A stretch of 64,000 nt of DNA from Mesocentrotus franciscanus (lineage: Eukaryota > Echinodermata > Echinoidea > Camarodonta > Strongylocentrotidae): positions 1,269,690 through 1,333,689 of the forward strand of contig CP137674.1 in assembly GCA_037976565.1 (NCBI GenBank). Direction: 5' to 3'. Of this stretch, positions 57,774 through 64,000 are shown piece after piece. The number at the start of each line of letters is the position of its first letter. The first letter of the stretch is position 1. The notes below the pieces were generated by a model. That model was not told where the DNA came from. It ran no database searches and was given only the letters and a program-made list of their open reading frames with translations. Made by a program: the position numbers and the translations under genes.

Positions 57774-58450
57774 CAGATCTGCGCATGCGCTATGTTCCTG
57801 CTCGTCGAAGCCACTGGCCAGGCTTGAACGCACACGCATTGAACGGCCCCCTGAACGCACGCACGGCAGCGAACTGGTCGAGTCTTTGATTTTTATTCTC
57901 ATTTGTGAGGCGGCTATCGGGCTGAATAATGTCGGAAGGAACGGGTTAACAGATTTATAAAATATTGCATGTATACGCAACGTGTCCGGACAAACCACGC
58001 CAGGTATTAAATGTCTAGGCCACGGCCGCAGGAATTCCAAGGGCGCCCTAGGGCAGCCTTAATGCGACCCTGCGAGGCCCGTACGGTGGCCTTGCGGTAT
58101 GGCCCACGTACAAGGCCTACGTACGTCTAACGTAAGCTCGCCGCGCGTGGAGCAGTTATGTAGCGGTAGCGTCAGTCCAGCCGCATGGTAGCCTTATGGT
58201 CCCTCTGTGGGCGCCTTGGTATTTTTAAAAAATCTATGGCCACCGCAGGGACGCCCTAAGGCGGCCTTGCGTAATCACTTCAAAGGCCGTACGGCAGCCT
58301 CAGGTTTTCTGTCTCCACAACTTAAAAATACCCTATCATATGTAGCCGCTACCGTATCTGACCGTGGGAATGCTGCGGCGGCCCTATAATTGCTATTGGC
58401 CGTATATATTTTAGACCACACGGCTGCCGCGGCAAATGTGACCTAGGCAT
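57774..58450. other. GC-rich block with imperfect inverted repeats
   Basis: Markedly GC-rich against the AT-rich surroundings. It has repeated words such as GGCCGTACGGCAGCC, GGCCCGTACGGTGGCC and GCGGCCTTGCG. GGTATTTTTAA near 58219 is complementary to TTAAAAATACC near 58322. Candidates are a CpG-rich promoter-type region or a decayed inverted-repeat element; neither is proven. Confidence 0.5.
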
Positions 58451-59738
58451 TATGCGAGCACATTCTAATTATAGATTGCATGCCTATTCAACACTAGCTG
58501 GAGCCATTTACTTTTTAATAGGTTGTAAATACATGTCTTTGCGACATTGGGAATCAAGATTGAAATAGGTGCGTTCCGTATAAATCACGTAGGCCTATTT
58601 TGTATATGTTATGTAAATAAACCCTATAGTCTCCGATCTCTACCCCGTAAATGCCTTATTGTTAGAGACGGACACAAAAAAAATCACCACCCCTTTTCTG
58701 GAAAAACGGAAAAGGGGATGAAGGGATCGAAAGATTGGAAGAGGAAATTAAGAGGATAACAATGGATGGCAAAGAGAAAAAAAAAATCATAATGCGTTCT
58801 ATAAATGTCTATCCACAATTTTACTTTCATAAAACCGTACAAATTGCCATTCATTTTTTATTTACAGGGGCCTTGCTGCTGCATATCTGACCTGCATCTT
58901 CAAAATATGCCCCCGCCCTTTTTAGACTATGTCCTCCGATCAGATACGCTGTAACAAAACAATAGTAAACTTGAACATAGCAAAATGTGTAGAGAACACC
59001 ATTAGGAACCCTATAAGGAAATTGCAGCCTGCGCGACCGCTGTAAAATGGATTGAGAAGGCCCTTTGTGGTAATTTGTTTTTATTGATTAAAGCATCCAC
59101 ACAATTATTACAAATTATTGAAACTGCTCCGATCGATGTATTGAAATGGATAAGGCTTCTCTCATTTTATGAATTATTCAAACTTTCATTACCATGAACA
59201 ATGCAATAAAATAGTGCCGTCACGGTAAAAAATTGGTCTTCAAAATGATCATGAAGTACCTAAAAATTAAAAATCTTTGAGTGACCATACTCATTTTCCC
59301 AAATAGACTGTAGTGTTATGGAAAGTTGGAAACCGTTAGGAAAACGCAAAATTTGATTTCGATTTCCAATCACAAATATCTTGATAATCAGACAGGCGTT
59401 CGGCTTGTAAAAGTCAAGGGGTTCTTTACTGACCTAAAGGGTTTTAATTATCATTGCAGCATGAGCGTAATCCAGGATTTTGTTTTAGAATCTAAGACAA
59501 AGTTACCCAATCCCTTTAAGCGAGCGCGCACACAGGCGTGTTGAATAGTCTACAAGTCACACGACGCTTGTACGTGTATGATAATTGAGAGTGCATTAGA
59601 ACTTGTAAAATCTTTTCTTGAAAGGAATATTTGAAGCTCAGGTTTTAGAAATAATATAGGTGAAACTCATACGAAACTCTGATGCAATAAACCGAGCTTC
59701 TGTTCCAAATGTAAAGGCCGACAGTTCAACCACCCTCC
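58451..59738. other. Non-coding, nothing recognised
   Basis: AT-rich. A 72-codon frame at 59326-59544 (+) has no recognisable motif or splice context and is left out. Confidence 0.4.
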
Positions 59739-59818
59739 TCTAACTTCTTTTTCTCCTTCTTCTTTTTATTCGTCTTCTTCTTCTTCTTCTCTTTTTTCTT
59801 TTTATTTCTCCATCTGTT
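59739..59818 (+). repeat. Pyrimidine-rich (CTT)n microsatellite
   Basis: CTTCTTCTTCTTCTTCTC with flanking T/C-rich sequence on the + strand. Confidence 0.9.
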
Positions 59819-61940
59819 TTATAATGCAGCTTAGATCTTGAAGATTGTCAGCTTTCTAAACGTGGAGGGCGCTCTTCGTTCTTTTCTTTCTTCCGGTCAC
59901 AAACAAGAATTTAAGGATGCTAGTGACGTCACTTCACCACTACTCCACAGTATGGCGATCTATACATAGGGTTTGGCCAAATTAGTTTATGTTGGTCACA
60001 ACATGGCGTCTATTCTTTTGTTTTGTGATTGTCCCACAAAACAGTATTCGCCTTATTGTCTCCAATTCATAACGGGTTGGCCAAACTATCCTAATCAATG
60101 ACTCTGATAACCGATATTATGGAGCGACCTCAACGGCCAGAAATGGGCGCACTGACATCACGTTTTAATCACTAAAAGGTGCCTTGTAAATGTGTTGTGT
60201 ATTACAGATTTCATTATAGATTACAGATTTAAAACTCCTTTGTGGATTTAGGCTATTATGTGTATGCCGATAAACTGGAAATTCGTTCAGTTGACAATCC
60301 CATGTAAATAATTCCAATAAATAAAAGTCAACGTGAATTTTCCGTTTACAAAATTGTAAAGGCTATATTGGACAGACACGACTGTGATATTACACTGACA
60401 TACCTATAACCCTGTAGGCCTATCCTACGTGATCTCGATTCAAAAGATTGGTCTGACTATCATCTTGATGTTAAAGTTAAGACCTTACATTCGTTATAAT
60501 GATGTCACGAAGAGTAGGGGCAAAGCATGAGCGAAAATGGTAAAGACTTTCTCGGGGCCAAAGTCATGAGAAAACGTTAGATTTTGATTAAAAAGTAAGA
60601 ACAAAATAATTATAAAAAAGTGTTGTGCAATATATTACTTATAATCGTATGAATATGATTCCGCTCAGATATTTCAACATAATGTACAGAGAGCATGAAA
60701 TATACACGTTAACATTGCAACATTTCGTTGAATATTATTGCATGTAAAATTAAATATATATGTTGTACATATAGTAGTATACTTTTAGTAATCATGATAT
60801 GACCATAATTATGTAAGAGTTGATGCATCTTTCTTTAAAATGTAGATATTACCCCCTCTAAAACTTTTTGGAAACTCTTGTTTGATCGATTATATCTCTC
60901 TGGTCATGAGTTAATTATCGCTTTGTTTAGTAACATTAGAAAGTATGCTTATTAATTTCAAATATAAGTTGCAAACTGCGTTGGTAGGCAGTGGTATTGT
61001 TATGCAATGCATTGTACAGCAGCCATACACTCTTCAAATAAGGAAGAATACACAGCCGATCGAGAGCAATGCATTTTGCAACTTTTCACTTTTGGCCTTG
61101 CCCCTCCTTTGATGTAATGCACATTGCACGAATGACAAATAACCAATGTGGTAGCATTTTGAATAAAAATACAGACACTTTGTAATGATACTAAGCATAG
61201 CGATGATTATGCAATAACAAGAGAGATATAATCAATCATAATTGAGTTTCCAAACTTTTTTTGATGGATTTAGTTTATTCCGTTGTTTACTGAATTCTCA
61301 TATTTACAAGAACCACAGGGTTCCATTTGGCAATAGAGTACCGAAGAGCTAACGTCATAATATTCGCTCGTCATATAATGTATTAATACATACTTACTTG
61401 GAACCAGCAACTTTGACAATGTGGCCAGTATGATGTCACACTTTGGTACTCGATAGGTTTTGGTACACAATCAAGGCTTTCTATTGGGTAGTGTGAGCTT
61501 CATTTGAAAACCTAAAATTCAAGGGAATTCAAGCTTCTTTGGAGGATGGAAAGCTAAATCGGCTCAGAATTACAGTGACGTCAGACCAGCAGTGTGATTG
61601 TCTACGATTTGAAGCCGATACGGATTTTATTCTGACTAGTATAGGCTTAAACGAACTGAAGTTCTGATTGTTAGAATTCTTGTTATTATTTAGAACCTTC
61701 ATCAAGAAGATGATGTTTGTTTAGATTTCTACATATAATATAATTGCCATTTCGGATCGCAGGAATGTGTGTAGATGTAAAAGAGGGAAAGAGAGTAACA
61801 GGGAGGATAGACAGGAGTTTTTACGCGTTTAGTTTGGGTGTGTATGTGTGTGGGTGACAGAATTTCGATTCTTATTTAAATCTGCTCTCTGAACTTTCAA
61901 ATATTTTTTTGATAGCATACATAAGCTAAAATAAGAAGAA
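59819..61940. other. Non-coding, nothing recognised
   Basis: AT-rich sequence with scattered short repeats. No exon, tRNA or mobile element supported. Confidence 0.4.
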
Positions 61941-61944
61941 GACG

Positions 61945-62322
61945 GTACTGCCCGAACTTAAGGTGACGGTTGCCTTTAAAGCTTATCTGTACTAGAAGCA
62001 CAACCGCACAAATCCCATCAATGACACCATCACAGGTCATCTGTAGCCGTATCGCCCCGTACCTCGCTGCGCTGTTGGTTCCCTCATCAAGTCCTCTGCA
62101 TGTCTCCAAAAGCGGAATTAGGTATTGAGTTATGCTCTGTTATAAAGTTGACCATTAGATGACGCTGTGCAATAAATAGTATGCAGAAAGTTCATCAGAT
62201 CAGTATTGCTTTATATCTATTTTATGGACTTTTAAAGATTTTCTTTGTATGTAGAGAGAAGACAAAATCTAGAAAAAGGCGATCTCGCTGCCCGAACTTG
62301 AGGTGACGGTTGCTTTGAAAGA
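61945..62322 (+). repeat. Short direct repeat pair (CTGCCCGAACTT motif)
   Basis: CTGCCCGAACTT.AGGTGACGG with TTGC.TTTAAAG/TTTGAAAG occurs at about 61948-61981 and again at about 62290-62322, spaced about 342 bp. The second copy leads into dispersed repeat B, so the motif may be the edge of that repeat. Confidence 0.7.
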
Positions 62323-62530
62323 TAAATATGAGATCTGCTCATGCGCTATAGCATTGTAAAATAATCTATTTGGAAGTAATTGGAAGAGGTTGATCATGTC
62401 GCAGATAAGTATTGGTGTATAATGTGAGGTTTCAGAATGATCAAAATAATAAGAAATTATCCTAGTCTTGCTAAAAGTCAAATGCACTGTACACGAAAGA
62501 TGTGTATACGGTATACGGGACTACACAATC
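62310..62530 (+). repeat. Dispersed repeat B, copy 2
   Basis: Diverged second copy of 50620-50840 in the same orientation. It contains GCACTGTACACGAAAGATG and GGGACTACACA. Confidence 0.7.
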
Positions 62531-64000
62531 ATATGGCATGGTAAAGTTGTCAACAGCATGTAGCTGTTACTTGCCATGTTTTGAATATGAGGGCATTTGA
62601 AGAGCCATCCTTTTCAGGAGACACCTTTTAAATTATAATTAAGTTATTTATCTCCTGTTCCGGAACTCAACCTTCTCTTTTTAAAAAATGAAATGGGGCA
62701 TGAAAAGTTGCTAACCCTCCCCTGTAACTATATACCAGCTCGTAGATACAACTGCGCATCGGCAGATAAAGGTAATTGTACCAAAACTGTTCAACACACC
62801 GAGATATACGTGTTCATGAAAGTTAAGCTCCTGTTTGAGAGGGCAAACAATAGATATTCATGAACCACAGCCATGTATGTGGCAGTGATCATTGTAACAT
62901 GCCGAAGAGTGGGGCTACAACATGTCTATAAGATCTGTAGATGTTTGGGATCATTTGTACAATGTGCTAATTAAAAACAGGGCTTTAGCTGCGTCATATC
63001 TAAACGAGTCTTTTTATAAACCAGTGACATTGTGCAATATTCACTTACAGAACTGGGTTAAATATTAACAAAAGTACAAAGTCCTTTCATCAACAAATAA
63101 TGGTATCCACGCAAACCACTTATGTTTAACCTTTTCCTGAATGAATAAATGAAGACAATAGACATGATTGTAGGTAATAGAAGATTCTGTATGGCTAGGA
63201 ACCGATCAAAATCATGGGCGGGAGATAGGCTATGGGGATGCAGCCCCTGCATTTGTTTCCAGTTCATACCACATTTCCATATGCCTGTATGCGATATTAA
63301 TGTAGGATGTTGTAGAATGCATACTTTTAGTATTTGAATTTGAAAATTATCTTGCAACCTGTATTGACAGTCTAGTGATTCCTTATCAATGCAAAAACAC
63401 AGACTTGCTTTTTGAAATACCACTACACCACCAAATACAGGAGTGGTGATACATCGAGAGATGCAGTGATGTCTCATGAAATATTAAGCAGAAGCGGCAT
63501 CCAGGTAGTTTTTAATAAGAAGTAATAATGTAGAAACCGATTACAAACGAGTTTCAAGCAAGAGCACCGCGCAATTCACTAATCAGGAGTCCATACTTTC
63601 AGTTTTTGGGTTGTAGGACCTGTTTAAATTCTATTACATGTTATCAAAGTTTGCAGCTTGTAAATATATATCTTAAGTGCCATATCAAAGTTCTTTAAAC
63701 ACTGTGCGCGAGGGTTATTTAAGAAACGAGAGTTGGTACACAGTCAATGAAAGAGGTTATACGGGACAGCACTCTCCTTGAGTGTCACTCAGGATCCGTA
63801 AATTTGTCTATTTACGTGATCTAAAAACAAAATATTCAGGAGCAGAAGGATGCATGGCAATCTGTAAAAAAAGATACTAATATGAATCGTTTGCGGGCAA
63901 GAGAACACATAGTTTAAATGACAAACAAATTTTAAAAATCCAATAGATTAATACGAACTGAAAATAAAAGATGAATAACTTATATGTTATTAGCATGATT
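62531..64000. other. Non-coding, nothing recognised
   Basis: AT-rich. A 139-codon minus-strand frame at 63058-63477 has no recognisable domain, a low-complexity composition and no splice context, so I do not call it a gene. Confidence 0.4.

Noticed and set aside
63058..63477. 139-codon minus-strand frame
   Set aside because: The longest non-repeat frame at the right end, but no recognisable domain, AT-rich composition and no supporting signals.

Overview
The window looks like nuclear DNA of an animal, most likely a marine invertebrate deuterostome such as an echinoderm. The signs are intron-split coding sequence with GT/AG sites, Death-domain exons of a kind abundant in echinoderms, decayed CR1/jockey-like LINEs, tRNA-derived SINE sequence, hAT-like transposon ends, many short microsatellites and AT-rich non-coding DNA. 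There are no operons, prokaryotic signals or rRNA genes. The assignment to a phylum is an inference.

Genes are sparse and all on the + strand. Four phase-compatible exons (4584-4709, 8383-8530, 9402-9435, 42829-43096) join into one open frame of 191 residues. It is the C-terminal part of a protein with a beta-rich module, a short acidic/proline linker and a terminal Death domain; upstream exons are not visible. A second Death-domain exon (53395-53684), with a possible short terminal exon (53892-53989), is either a neighbouring gene or an alternative 3' end. The rest is repeats or unrecognised non-coding sequence.

The centre of the window (12237-41919) is one insertion of about 29.7 kb. Both edges carry short terminal inverted repeats of hAT type (CACTGGCGTA / TACGCCACTG). 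It is flanked by an exact 8-bp duplication (ATATCTGG), and it splits a GTGCCCC minisatellite that continues on both sides. No transposase is recognisable inside; the interior is almost entirely satellite made of two related monomers (about 94 and 112 bp). The satellite has higher-order structure, including a unit of about 4.85 kb that recurs at 4,851 and 4,853 bp. The insertion lies in the third visible intron of the Death-domain gene and stretches that intron to about 33.4 kb. A second, smaller array (190-2035) ends in the same roughly 150-bp terminal sequence, so the satellite appears to belong to a hAT-like transposon family.

Left flank (1-12.2 kb): satellite array 1 with its hAT-like end, two decayed minus-strand LINEs (2.2-4.0 kb and 5.6-7.0 kb), exons 1-3, a foldback element with a tRNA-like core (10.7-11.1 kb), and two copies of a dispersed repeat. 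Right flank (42-64 kb): the two Death-domain regions, a small inverted-repeat element, nested tandem repeats at 44-46.6 kb, a pair of direct repeats of about 650 bp (46.64-47.29 and 48.74-49.39 kb), a purine tract, a 5'-truncated LINE end (52.26-52.65 kb), a four-copy tandem repeat with GA tracts (55.2-57.6 kb), a GC-rich block (57.8-58.45 kb), and a final 5.5 kb where I recognise no gene.
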